Source: Aphrophora alni
Lineage: Eukaryota; Arthropoda; Insecta; Hemiptera; Aphrophoridae
Direction: 5' to 3'
Assembly: GCA_963513935.1 (NCBI GenBank)
Contig: OY740774.1
Coordinates: 23,827,949 to 23,891,948 of the forward strand
Length of the DNA stretch: 64,000 nucleotides
Part shown: positions 23,686-34,630 of the stretch, piece after piece
Layout of the letters: each line of letters begins with the position of its first letter
How positions within the stretch are numbered: the stretch's first letter is position 1
Made by a program: the position numbers and the translations under genes
Notes under the pieces: generated by a model
The model's database searches: none
What the model was told of the DNA's origin: nothing
What the model saw: the letters and a program-made list of their open reading frames with translations, nothing else

Positions 23686-23879
23686 TTTTGTAAAACAACA
23701 GACTAAAAATCATACCAAGATACTGACTAGCCTCTATAAGAGTATTTAGAGGTTATGTTATCATTTCTTTGCATAATGTTGCAGTTCTACAACACTTAAA
23801 ACTAACCCTTTTAAAAATTTACTTTGAGACATTAGTAAAATAAGTGAACGTATACATTCACAAATAGCTACTTCATCGG

Positions 23880-24095
23880 TTTATATTTTCGTTATCTCCT
23901 TTATACAAACGATAGAAATTAAAATATAACTTATCTTTAAGAGCACAACTTAACCTTTCAGAGATACAACGTAACTGTAAAAACACAGATGATTTTTACA
24001 CCACTACTAAGTATTGTAGATATAAGGGATATTATGAATTATACATTAGAGTTCTCAAATAACTTTTTAATAATTTAAAAGGAACAATTACGAAT
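23880..24095 (+). repeat. Inverted repeat pair E, left member
   Basis: Matches the reverse complement of about 26675-26890: ATCTTTAAGAGCACAAC, CGTAACTGTAAAAACACAGA, ATTAGAGTTCTCAAAT and TTTAAAAGGAACAA occur in the same order. There are small indels. No coding capacity. Confidence 0.7.
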
Positions 24096-24584
24096 TTAAA
24101 GGGCTCAGGATACATAGCATCGAGTTCTCTACTGTACTGAAGGGCTAGGTGTATTCCCAGGATACTCTATTTGTAAAACGAACTTTTCTTTGCGACCTAT
24201 CTAAGAAAATAAAATATCTTTAAAAACTAATTTTGGGGAGTATGAAAAAAGAGCCTTATATGTCCAATTTATTTCTTTTACTCCTATAATAAAATTTCAC
24301 AAAAATATTTTTTTATTCACTCACTCGTTATTATATTACAAGTATACATGATTCTATAGAATTAAACATTAAACAATCTCTTTCCTTTCGAATCTTTAAA
24401 TTATGACTGAACATCCGAAATTCCGGTTGAATACAAAACAAGATGGTATTTGAATACTGAACTTAAACTATAAAATTGATACGTTTCTACTCTAGTGACA
24501 ACTTAAATAAAGATGAAAAGACTACTTTCAGAAAGAAGGAATTTCCAATTTCCAAATGCAGTCAGTCAGTGGTCACATGACACA

Positions 24585-24690
24585 CATGGTTAATGTAGGA
24601 TCATGTCAGAAAGCAATTCCATTTCCTTTGCCAAAGAGTATCAATAATTCTTGCCGCCAAGGAGACACCAGTACCAACATTACAAATTGA
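24585..24690 (+). repeat. Dispersed repeat, family B, copy 2
   Basis: AGAAAGCAATTCCATTTCCT, AGAGTATCAATAATTCTTGC and ACCAACATTACAAA align with the copies at 14050, 37260 and 53310. Confidence 0.55.
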
Positions 24691-25674
24691 AACGGTTTCG
24701 TCTCTAAGGAGAGCCCGCACACAATTTCGTTAATGGTTGCTTGCCGACCGCACCTCACTCCTTCTTGCAAACTTTATTGAATTAGTTTTCTATTGAGAAT
24801 AAGAAAAGGTATCAATAGAATAGTCTCGTCTTTCTTCTGCACATAACATTTATTTGTATGTGACACATATATGTAACAGGACATTACATACACATTACAT
24901 TACAAATAAAAGAGTTTAATTTGTAACTATAAACAATAATTATTTGATGAATAATTTACATAGAACTTGATCTTAAATCAGACTTTTAGAAGGAAATGTT
25001 GCTTATGCTCTAAATAACAAATTTACAATAATATATAATGTAAACTTATTGCATGAACTTTCTCTCCCACAAACACAGTCAAAAACTCATATATATACAA
25101 AGCAAATAAAAAATTACGACGGACAAATCTAATGAATAAAATCTATAATTAATTACAGCATATACTTGATTCACTTAAACTCGTCACCGTAGATTTAAAT
25201 TGATTAAAATCTATATTTAATAAATGGACGTTGGTTTCGATTTTTTCTAATTTTATTATTTCTAAAGCATTTATTTTACGATTTGGTGATGTGGTTTTAA
25301 TAATTAATCTTCACATTTTACTATAATTTTACAGACATATACAGAATCAATGTGAGAAAAATCTCTTTTTTATTCAACTTTTTTTCCCTCCAGAACTGTC
25401 ATATTGCCTAAATTTCTACTCAACTTACGTCCGTCTAAATCTCTAAAACCAGTTATTTGTTTGTTGTTGTCATGACAACCAATCCGTATTGTTCAAGTTT
25501 CAATTATATAAGTAAAATTTGGATACATTGGTCATCACGTTCGATATACGATAAAAACATATGCCAACATATGAAGTATAGTTTTTCTTCCTAATGTACG
25601 GGCGAAACGATTTGTTTTTGTTTTTTTAACAATAAAATAATCCCAATAATCATAGCTTTATAAAAATGGGAGCA

Positions 25675-25865
25675 TAGACAACCCTAACCCCTCGTCTAGT
25701 CCACTAATACTCTAATAATGCCAGGGTTGGAAGAAAACAAGAGTTGATAAAGAGAGACCTCATAGCAGAGATGGAAGGAGGGATCTAATCCAAGACTACG
25801 TGAAAGGTATGGTTCCATCTAGGGTCCTTCAGTATTACAACGCCCGTACACCCATTAAAGAGTCT
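25675..25865 (-). repeat. SINE-like repeat, family A, copy 4
   Basis: AATACTCTAATAATGCCAGG, AACAAGAGTTGATAAAGAGA, GGGATCTAATCCAAGACTAC and CTAGGGTCC follow the family order. Read on the minus strand it runs from an A-box-like to a B-box-like string. Confidence 0.65.
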
Positions 25866-25944
25866 TTTTTTCCTTGTTGTTTAGAGGCGACACCAATTTT
25901 TTCGGTCACTATCGACTTATACAAAAATAATAAAATAAAAACAC

Positions 25945-26105
25945 TTAGCCATTGAGAATAATCTAATAGCGTTAAGATCAATTAATTAGACTTGTTAGGG
26001 AAAATGAAAGAGGTATATAACCCAAGACTACACGAAAAAAGGTGTAGATCTAACTAGGGTCCCTCGGGATTACCACGCCCATACTCACTATAGGTGAGAA
26101 GGTCA
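25945..26105 (-). repeat. SINE-like repeat, family A, copy 5
   Basis: TAATCTAATAGCGTTA, AACCCAAGACTACACGAA, GGTGTAGATC and AGGGTCCCTCGGGATTACCA, then ACGCCCATACTCACTATAGG. The 3' end of the plus-strand copy is well preserved. Confidence 0.65.
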
Positions 26106-26139
26106 AGTAGTAGTATATCATGGTCTAACAAAAAGTAAA

Positions 26140-26345
26140 AACAATATAAAGATCTCTAGCCATTCGAATACTCTAATATCGTCAGAGTCGGAAAAGAACA
26201 AAAGTTGGTCAAAAGAGACCTGATAAAAAAGATAGAATAGAGGGATCAAACCCAAGGCTACATGGAGACAGGTGTGTAGATCCACTAGGGTCGTCGGGTT
26301 CGCTACACCTGCGCTCACTCTGAATGAGCTTCTCTGAGGGTACTA
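26140..26345 (-). repeat. SINE-like repeat, family A, copy 6
   Basis: CATTCGAATACTCTAATATC, GTCAGAGTCGGAAAAGAACA, AGGGATCAAACCCAAGGCTA and a GTGTAGATCCACTAGGGTCG block. The minus strand has TAGCGAACCCG (A-box-like) and GGGTTTGATCCC (B-box-like) about 45 bp apart, the clearest Pol III promoter of the family. Confidence 0.7.
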
Positions 26346-26674
26346 CGAACTACAAAAAAAAATAAATATATAACTAAGAAACATTGACCAACCTTTGTTC
26401 TATTCGTACAAAATTCCATATTTTATTATCAAAAACAACCTAACTCTTTATATTTATTATAAACATTTCCTGTGTTATGAGCAGTGTGAACGTTATTATT
26501 GTCTAGTCGATTGATTTTCGGCGATTCTTGTACACATATTTCTTGCAAAGGAAAAGAAAACTGGCGATGTGACATCAAATAACGGACATATCAGAGAACG
26601 ATCGATTCAAAAGGATTTTTTTCAACGAGATCTTAACTCTTAAATGGATTTTGTTGCAGATATACAACAAACCA

Positions 26675-26890
26675 ATTTTGTTCCTTTTAAATTGTCATTT
26701 GAGAACTCTAATGCATAATTCAACAACATAATATTCTTCATTATAGGAGTCATTTCTATAATACTTAGCAGTGCTATAAAAATCATCTGTGTTTTTACAG
26801 TTACGTTGTGCTCTTAAAGATATGTTTATATTTTAGTTTCTATAGTGTGTATAAAGGATATTACAAAAGGAAATACTAACGTATTACAGT
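26675..26890 (-). repeat. Inverted repeat pair E, right member
   Basis: Reverse-complement partner of about 23880-24095, 2.6 kb away. The interval between them holds a family B copy and three family A copies. Confidence 0.7.
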
Positions 26891-27539
26891 AAGTAAAAAA
26901 AATTAACACTAAGCATGACCGATAATTGAATGTTGTTATTCATTCCATTATTGTATTCTGAATAAACCAAAGATCGACTGTGTCCGGTCACACAAAAATT
27001 GCAATGTCTTGGTTATTTATTATCCAATTTAAAAACCGTTAGATTTTTCATAAAAGATACCAAAAAGTATTCTTGTAGATTTTTTAAAATTGCTGGTTTA
27101 TGAGCAATTAAAATTTTAAAATTTGCAATGGACATCATTTTGAAATTGTGAGATATAATTACACTATAACTTTTGGGATGATAGATCCTATCACCATAAA
27201 CAGTTGACTTGAGTTTGATTGAATTCGGTTCAGTATTTTTAATATGAACATTAAAGTAACCACAGACAGACGGACATATAGGCAACGGAGGACCATATTC
27301 AAATGGTAAAATGTGTTTGTCTTGAGCCAAGGAATAATGCAATAGTTATACCTGTGTCCAGAGAGTTACGGGACACCCTTTTTTATTGGTACCGTAGTTA
27401 TAGAATTACAGTTTACATTGCTTATAAGCGACGAGGATTATTATTTTGTTTCTTAATTATTAAGAGGAAAATCTTTTTTTAATTTACGTCTAACGACAAC
27501 AACAAAAATATTTTCATTTTTTAATAGACATAATTAAAA

Positions 27540-27790
27540 CGCGTAGGGTAAGCTTGGCAGCAGTTAACAATAATTAAAATTTAAGTTACATATTCGACTC
27601 CCTAATGTTAAGGAAATTAAAACCCGCATAACGTAATTAAAGTGAACATTATTTACGTTTTGGAATTATAGTAGCAGGATGTGGTCAGGTAAGGTGGCGT
27701 GTTATGAAACCATCATTAATGAGGACTAATGGCGATATGGGTATTATAAGAAAACAAACTTTGAATATATTACAGACTTTGGGCTCTTAT
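27540..27790 (-). repeat. Right copy of the long-range inverted repeat
   Basis: Matches the reverse complement of the block at about 12440-12750, including CGACTCCCTAATGTTAAGGA and TGGTCAGGTAAGGTGGCGTG. The copies are about 15 kb apart. Nothing codable is seen here or in 27791-29064. Confidence 0.7.
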
Positions 27791-29064
27791 GGTACATTGT
27801 ATATAAATTAGCCAAAAATTAAGTTCCATAAAATAACAGCGGGTTGTTTTCTTGTAAAAACATTACACTAACTTTCTCACACATCCATCCAAAAAGCCAA
27901 ATAAATCTTCTACATTATTTCACCGTAAATGTTTACATTCTTCTTAAAAAAGCAAGAGGAAAAAAAATTACATTGTTATTAAAGGCGAAAAACCTCTCAG
28001 TTCATCATCGCCTTATAACAAAAGGAAAGGAACATAAAATAAAGATCCCTACTCTTCGATGATCCTAACAGCATCAGGGTTGAAAAAGTACAATTGGTCT
28101 ACTTTTTTCTAGCGTATAGGGATATATGTGAGAGAGAAAAGGGAAACAATTCCGATACTGGTTAATTGTCCATGTATTTTTTATAAGTAACTAGGTGCAC
28201 ACAACGTCTTGAAAAATTAGGGAAAATATTATTTCAAAACACATTAAAATTTTTATGAAAGCCTACGGGTAAATCATATTTGACTGAAATCGAGTTTTTT
28301 AATATTGGCTTATGTGAACCTTTTTCAGTAAGTACATATTGTATTATTTTTTTGTTAATATAACTTGTAACTTATATTATTTACATTTCAAATTGATTTG
28401 AAAATAATCTTCAGTCCCAAACCAAGAAAGAAGGAACGAAATCAAATCACTCCCCTCTCTTTTCCGACTATAAATTGAGGTCTCTGCTCCCGTAGAAGAA
28501 GAGCTGTCTCCGAGTTCTACCTGAACACATGCTAGATCTGCTTGTCTTGTACATATTTCATAAATAATTTTATTTATTTATATTTCTTTATTAAAATCTC
28601 CTTCAAGGCTCGTTTATTGTTCCTCCAGCACGAAAAGTCTCCTGCCTAAACCGTGGTCTGATGATTGCATCTTGTTTGTCATCAATCATACAATCATTCA
28701 ATACATTATATATTGTATATTGGCTATCTACCTTTAACTCTATAACATTTGAAGGGCCAGGGGGGGAAACGACGAGTCATCAAAATTTAAAAAATCATGT
28801 TTTTGTACTAGAATGGGGATAAGCGATGACAGTCAGTTGGTATCTGCTGGGAAAGATTTGCCACAAGGGGGGGGGGGGACAGAGGCAACACTGGTGAGAG
28901 TCAGCTGGGTGCTTCCACAATTCCCAGCTGTCAGTGTTATCGTGTTACTTTGGTCTCACAAACATTGATATTTTAGGTTAGCTTTGGTGAGTGAGTGCAA
29001 TATAAAACAGTGGATATCATTAGTGTTTTTTTTTCTTGCTTGTTAACTGTAACTTTGTTCCAAA
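27791..29064. other. Stretch without recognisable gene
   Basis: Unassigned. TATAAATTGAGG at 28470 with downstream A+T-rich sequence has a promoter-like look. G-rich runs lie near 28760 and 28866. I see no repeat partner that would make this an LTR. Confidence 0.4.
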
Positions 29065-30202
29065 ATGGAATCTAGTGTAGTAGAAACTTGTACAAATCCC
29101 AAGAAAAAACCTAAATTAGGAAGAATGAATGATGTAAAAAAGAAACTGCTGGCACAAAACCATGAGGTAGGAGCCAATTGTCATTGTTCTCGATTAAAAT
29201 GTTTTGATATGGTGGTAGAAAGTAGTAGGAAGTTTATCATAAACAAGTTTAATAGGATTGGGGATTATAATGAACATAATTTGTATTTAGGAGGCCTCAT
29301 TACATCATCGGTTAAACAAAGACTAGTAAGGATGATCCTTTATCCCACTCTTATTCTTACAGTTACAAAGTTAGATATATGTAAAATGAAACCTTAATTG
29401 AAACGCCAGTTTGCTATAAGGCGTTTTTGTCACTCCGTGGAAATACGCCAAGGCGTGTCCAAATTCTACAATCAATGTATGAGTAGTGAAGGGTACATTA
29501 CAAAAGATGCACGCGGTTCCCATGATAATAGGCCTAACAAAACAACAGATAACACTAAAGAGAAAATACATGAGCATATTTCTTCTTTTAAAGGTCGTAA
29601 ATCGCACTACTGCATTCACGATTCAAAAAAAGTTTACCTTCAAGACACACTTGATATAAAGAAAAATACAGGGTATGTACTCTAAAAAATATCCAAACAA
29701 ACCTACATCTAATGACACGTACAGGGATATTTTTAATACAAAATATAATATAGGATTTGGCTATCCATATACTGATTCATGTGATGAATTTGAGGTAAAA
29801 GAACGTGAACTCCAACTGAAATTAAATAATGCTGCAGATAAAAACGAAATTAAAAGTTTTCAGGAAGATATGAAAAAATTAAAAGTAATGCAAAATTTAC
29901 ACTTAAGGAAATATGAAGCATTTTATGCATACCAAAAAAAGTTAAGAAAGGCTTCCCAAAAATCACTAACAATAGAGGCAATATTTATGGATTTTCAGAA
30001 AAACTTGAGCTGTCCAAACTTAACAACAAATGACATTTATTATAAAAGGCAACTGACGTATAACTTATTCAACATCCATGTTTTATCTACTCAGCAAAGT
30101 ATATTTTTTAATAATGAATTCATTTTTCTAGTATCCAAGTCACTAATATATATAATAAAGTACTATACCTTAATTTTCCGTCAGTGAACTTCTTTTTCTT
30201 TA

Positions 30203-30250
30203 ATCTTGCCCCGTTTCGAGATTTTTATCCCATCATCAGAAATTCCCTCT
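30203..30250 (-). ncRNA. Hammerhead-like core in PLE-3 left arm
   Basis: On the minus strand: CTGATGATGGGATAAAAATC, then TCGAAACGGGGC. The hairpin GGGAT/ATCTC is better paired than in the right arm, but the GTC cleavage triplet has become GGC. Likely inactive. Confidence 0.35.
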
Positions 30251-30376
30251 ATGGATGGAGGTCGTCAAAACGTTAAATACACAAACACATACACATAACA
30301 CACAACACATTTAAAAAACACAGTCTGTAGATGCTACTCCAACCCCTTAAACATAAGCCATTAGAAGCCCAAACAG

Positions 30377-30739
30377 GTGTCTAAACTAACGTGTGATAGC
30401 TGTGACAAATTCTATATAGGCCAAACGGGAGGAGCTTTCAAGGTTCGTTTTAAAGAACACCTGCCTAAAAAGACTATTTCAGGCAACAAATCCAACTATG
30501 CGCGTCATTTAATTGACGAAGACCATAGCTACTCGGACTTTGACAGCAATTTAAAACCTATTAAGATTTGCAGTCAAAGCAAATTTATGAATGCCGTAGA
30601 AGAATATGCAATCTACAAGGCTTTTAAAATATTAAATTCAAATAATGAACACCGATTATTGAACGACCAACTGAACTTTGATTCGAATATCCTGTATGAC
30701 TCAGCAATAATAATTCAGAACGCCCGAGGCAGATTATAG
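30377..30739 (+). CDS. GIY-YIG endonuclease domain of Penelope-like element (partial)
   Basis: A 120-residue open frame: CDSCDKFYIGQTGGAFKVRF, then EHLPKKT, SNYARHLIDEDH and a final AVEEYAIYKAF with LNDQLNFDSN. The order of Cys pair, YIGQT, Arg, His and Glu fits the GIY-YIG nuclease that forms the C-terminus of Penelope-like reverse transcriptases. The family uses it to nick target DNA and prime reverse transcription. The reverse transcriptase part is missing, so this is a 5'-truncated copy. The apparent start Met is probably internal. It is the least damaged of the three GIY-YIG sequences in the window. Confidence 0.85.
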   Translation: MSKLTCDSCDKFYIGQTGGAFKVRFKEHLPKKTISGNKSNYARHLIDEDHSYSDFDSNLKPIKICSQSKFMNAVEEYAIYKAFKILNSNNEHRLLNDQLNFDSNILYDSAIIIQNARGRL

Positions 30740-30884
30740 TTTTGTGTGTTGTTTAACAACGGACAACCAGTGCATATCCGGGAGCCGTAAGATGCGCATC
30801 TACAGACTGTGTTTTTTAAATGTGTTGTGTGTTATGTGTATGTTTTTGTGTATTTAACGATTTGACGACCTCCATCCATAGAGG

Positions 30885-30930
30885 GAGAATTTCTGATGAT
30901 GGGATAAAAATCACGAAACGCGTCAAGATT
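30885..30930 (+). ncRNA. Hammerhead-ribozyme-like core in PLE-3 right arm
   Basis: CTGATGA (30893-30899), a short hairpin (GGGAT/ATCAC around AAAA), GAAAC (30915-30919) and CGTC with a potential cleavage site after 30924. Penelope-like elements are known to carry minimal hammerheads in their terminal repeats. There is one extra U between the CUGAUGA box and the hairpin, and a mismatch in the hairpin, so activity is doubtful. Confidence 0.4.
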
Positions 30931-31825
30931 AAAGAAAAAGAAGTTCACTGACGGAAAATTAAAGTATAGTACTTTATTATATATATTTTTTACCTATAAC
31001 AAAACAGAAGGCAAAAAGGGGTCATATGAAGTAACTTCTATGCTAAATCTTTTTGTATTAAATATCTTGAAACCTGAAGTGAGAGATCTAGCAATATTTT
31101 GTGATTCATGCAAAGGACAAGAATTATACTTAGTTTAGATACGCCTATTACGTAATTCATTTCATTAACAGACTGGACTCAATAAGAATGATTTTCCCGA
31201 TAAGTGGTCATTCCTACGTGGAATTTGACCGCAATATGGGTTTAATTAACCAAAAATACTATGTAGAAAATACCCGAAGACTAGGATAATGTAATTTTAA
31301 GTGCATGACAGAAACCAAGCCCTTTTGAGATTATTAAATGCACAGACATGTTCAAAGGATATACATCAATGATTAATAAGCTTTAACACTAATTGCCCTT
31401 TTAAATCGAGGCATATTTGAGAGATGCGTTTTAGCAAAAATGAGCCGGAATTCATCTCAATTCGAGGTACATAGGCTACAATGGTGTATTTTCAAAAATT
31501 ATATTCTTTAGGCCTTTGCAAAAAAAAAAGCAAAAGGAAGAAAACCGTCTTCACCTCCGCAAGAAATCATTACAATGAAACCAGGTCTTGTAGTTGGTTC
31601 AGTAACACTTCGTCCCGGTAACATTTCGTCCCGCTGCCAATTTCCTAGAAAAAAAGGAACATTTCGTCTCTCTTTAGTTTCTGATGTTTACAATACATAG
31701 TTTGTGTTCTAATGTCAGTTTCAGGTTATGTGAATTGTTCTGTTGCACTTGAAGGTTTAGTGGGTAAAAGTGGTGTTCTCTATTTGTGTAGTGCATTTGT
31801 GTAGAAGTGTTTTGTGTAGTTTGAA

Positions 31826-33572
31826 ATGGGAAATAGAAAGAAAGTAGGTACTAGATATAAATCTTATAAGATTAGGAAGAGCACAACATTATCTAGGCCT
31901 AACAATCAATCAATTATAACCCCTAGTCCTAAATCTTCAAATTCAAAGACAAAACTGAAGGTAATTTTCCTTATTATGAACAGAAAGATGAGTCCTAACA
32001 GTATGATATAATAGATGTGTCTTGTTTAGATAATTTATTAGGTAAAATTGCTGTTTGCAAATTTTGCCACAGCAGTTTGAAACTCAGCAGAAAATCTGTA
32101 GTAGGCCTAGTTACGGAGTTGAAAGTTACTTGCACTAACTGTGCTGCTGAAAATTCAGCTGTTAACTGCTCTAAAATTAAAAATAATATTGAAATGACTC
32201 CATGATTTCTATTTATGATTTAAATGTTAGGCTATGGGATATGAATGATAAATATGGGATGAGAATTATAGGCAAGGGCTACACTGCGGCTCAGACCCTC
32301 TGCGGAGTGATGAACCTCCCTAATCCACCAACGGCATATTCACGTCATGAAAATGTTTTAGCAAAGGCTTGTGAAAGTGTGTGTACATTCTATGAAGGTT
32401 GCAGTTGAGGAAGCAGTGCATGAAAATGAAAATCCTCAAGAAAGAGACCAATGTGTAGCTGTAGACGGCTCGTGACAAAAAAGGGGCCACGTGTCCCTCA
32501 ACGGAATAGTCTCAGTCACTTCTGTCGACACCGGTAAAGTACTGGACATTTATGCTATGAGCAAGTTCTGTTTATGCCCAGAAAAGGTGAATAATATACA
32601 TCTTGATACCTGTAAAGCAAACTACATGGGGACCAGCGGGGGGCATGGAAGTGGATGGTGCAAAGACAATATTTCAAAGATCGGTTCCCCGTTACAATGT
32701 TCGCTATACAGAATATCTCGGCGATGGAGACTCTGGCGCCTTTAAATGTGTTTTTGACTCGAAGCCATATGGGGAAAATGTAAACATAACTAAATTAGAG
32801 TGTGTAGGCCATGTGCAAAAGCGCATGGGTACACGCCTACGCACTCTAAAGCAGAAATCCAAGAAAAGCTTAGTGCCGGAAAGCCGTGGTAAGAACCGCT
32901 TGACAAACGCAGCTATCCAAAAGCTCCAAACATTCTACGGTTTAGCTATACGTAGGAATACCTATAGTTTAGCTGACATGACCAAATCAGTCTGGGCTAC
33001 TTACTTTCATGTGCAGTCAACTAACCAGAATCCTACACACCAACTATGCCCTACTGATGAGACAACGTGGTGCAAGTATAACAAATCGGCTTTAGATTAT
33101 ACCACCTATGATCATAACAAACACTTCCATTTACCAGAAGTAGTAATGCTGAAGATAAAACCTACATTCAGGAGCCTTGCTGACCCTCAGTTGCTTGGGA
33201 AATGCCTCAAAGGCAAATCACAGAACCCCCAACGAGTCGCTCAATAATGTTATTTGGACTCGCATTCCCAAAAGGTCTTTTGTCACTCTTTCAGCATTAA
33301 AATTTGGTACATTTGAATCAGTTTTGTCATTCAATGAAGGCTACTCAAGTAAGTGCAGAGTTCTTGAGAATTTAGGATTGAAAGTAGGACAGAATATGCT
33401 GTTGGCGATGAAACGTCGGGATTTCGATCACGTTCGTAGAGCGGAAAAAGCGACGACCGAACTGGAAAAAAAAATTCGGCAGAACAGGACTTTGACAAAA
33501 CGAAGGTTTGAGGACCTATACCAGGAGTCAGAGGACCCAGACAACCCATCATATGGTGCTGGTTTACATTAA
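31826..33572 (+). pseudogene. Mutator/Kolobok-like transposase, copy 1 (decayed)
   Basis: Starts MGNRKKVGTRYKSYKIRKST, as in the better copy at 39162. Continues through a Cys region (VCKFCHSSL...CTNCAAEN), AVDGS followed by TGA where the family has Trp, RGHVSLNGIVSVTSVDTGKV, GTSGG, MEVDGA, YLGDGDSGAF, KLECVGHVQKRMGTRLRTLK, and the tail SEDPDNPSYGAGLH. The candidate catalytic acids are the Asp in AVDG, the Asp in GDGDS and the Glu in the NES block (frame change near 33230). At least six frame changes or stops show it is dead. Three AACATTTCGTC-like direct repeats near 31603-31680 may belong to its left end. Confidence 0.8.
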
Positions 33573-34065
33573 AGGTAAATTTACTTCTTATTTTAGTACT
33601 TTATTTTAGTTTTTTGCAATTTCCCGTAATTTTTATTTTTTAACCCCCCCCCCCCATATAATGGCTTAATAGTCAAATTGGGTAGGGTCAGTCGACCTCG
33701 GGTTAAATGGTGCGCAAATATTTGACTTTCCGCGATCGCCGGTGCAGTGTAGAATGGCGGCCATCTTAGGCTAGTGTCTACATCGGGACCACTTTTTTTG
33801 TTAGAGTCAATCAAACCACAATATTTAGTTTTAGTCGATAGGTCTGGGCTGTGACCGTTGTGCTAACCCAGTTTTAAAAGATCCACGATCCTCTAATACC
33901 CACCTGAATTAATAATAATAATCATAAATAAGTATCCATTTGCCGCAAAAACTATTAGAGAAATTAAAATCTGAAAACACATTAGCTTGTGGAACAATAC
34001 CGATTGAATCGTAAAGACATACCACAGAACCTTGTTGCAGAAAATAAAATGAATCGTGGAGATTG
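33573..34065. other. Stretch without recognisable gene
   Basis: Contains a C13 run near 33643 and a G+C-richer patch near 33720-33770. No gene or repeat partner identified. Confidence 0.4.
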
Positions 34066-34630
34066 TGATAACGGTTCCGTAACACTGGAATAGCTTTTTA
34101 TAAATGGAAGAATAGTAAAGTTGTAACTATCCCTTCAAATTATCATGGCTCAGAAATGACTAGTGTTATGAGAGAAAACAAAGATAGTACAAAGAGCTCT
34201 GTAACATGTCCTTTGCAGTTGCATGGGAGGTGTTGACTTGGCAGATAGAAGAACTATTTTTGGAATAAACCTGCATTAAAAATGGTGGCACTGGGTCTTT
34301 TGGGGTCTTCTTGAAATATCATTTATTGATTCATATGTGGTTTTTTGTAAACTTCATGAAAACATGCCGCTAAAAGAATATAGAAGTTTAAGTCTTGGTT
34401 TTTTAGCATACAGCCAAGCAAAAAATACTCCACTGAAACGACGATCTTCTCAACAACTACAAAAAAAATAATAAACGACGAGGAAAGAACCTATTTTAAC
34501 TGAACACTAAGAAGGTGTGAAATGTGCAGTTTTAATAACATTCCGTCTAAACCTTACAGCCAATGTAGCCAATGTGGTGTACTTTTATGCTGCAATAACA
34601 AAAAAATTGTTTCAATTTTTATCATTAGGT
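34066..34630 (+). pseudogene. piggyBac C-terminal relic (copy 2)
   Basis: Translated blocks: VVTIPSNYHG, SVTCPLQ, GGVDLADRRT with a frame change just before it, KWWHWVFWGLLEISFIDSYV, then a Cys-rich tail (RRCEMCSFN...CSQCGVLLCCNN). This is the order of the last third of PGBD4-like piggyBac transposases, including the GGVD Asp and the zinc-binding tail. Stops and frame changes interrupt it, and the N-terminal two thirds are absent. Confidence 0.75.

Larger units (their letters stand above)
30146..30985 (+). mobile_element. Penelope-like fragment with inverted arms (PLE-3)
   Basis: About 190-bp arms at 30146-30334 and 30796-30985 are reverse complements (TATATAATAAAGTACTATAC against GTATAGTACTTTATTATATA; also CACATACACATAACACACAA). 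Between them lies an open GIY-YIG domain frame. The insertion splits the 'QNKN' transposase gene: host protein blocks continue on both sides. Only the 3' (endonuclease) part of the element is present. Each arm contains a hammerhead-like core. Confidence 0.78.
29065..31620 (+). pseudogene. Second 'QNKN'-type transposase, diverged and interrupted
   Basis: Starts MESSVVETCTNPKKKPKLGR with a basic N-terminus. Recognisable blocks across frames: CHCSRLKCFD, DARGSHDNRPNKT, KIHEHISSFKGRKSHYC, TYRDIFNTKYNIGFGYPYTD, MDFQKNLSCPNL, IFCDSCKGQ, GHSYVEFDRNMG. These match the architecture of the genes at 9388 and 46440 but are clearly a different subfamily: the third block replaces RGGDxRSxK, and CDSCxGQ replaces DGCGGQNKN. 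The gene is broken by frameshifts near 29350 and 29680 and by a Penelope-like insertion (30146-30985). It resumes at NKTEGKKGSYEVTSML near 31000. Degraded C-terminal similarity continues to about 31620. No terminal repeats found. Confidence 0.68.

Noticed and set aside
27013..27342. 109-residue minus-strand frame as a gene
   Set aside because: No family resemblance; it overlaps repeat-like sequence ending in GGGTGTCCCGTAA on the minus strand.
12440..27790. Polinton/Maverick bounded by the long-range inverted repeat
   Set aside because: No polymerase B, integrase, ATPase or capsid-type frame in the interval; the contents are unrelated smaller elements.
28440..28640. Possible solo LTR (TATAAATTGAGG with downstream A+T-rich sequence)
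   Set aside because: No second copy in the window, no clear TG...CA ends and no flanking duplication.
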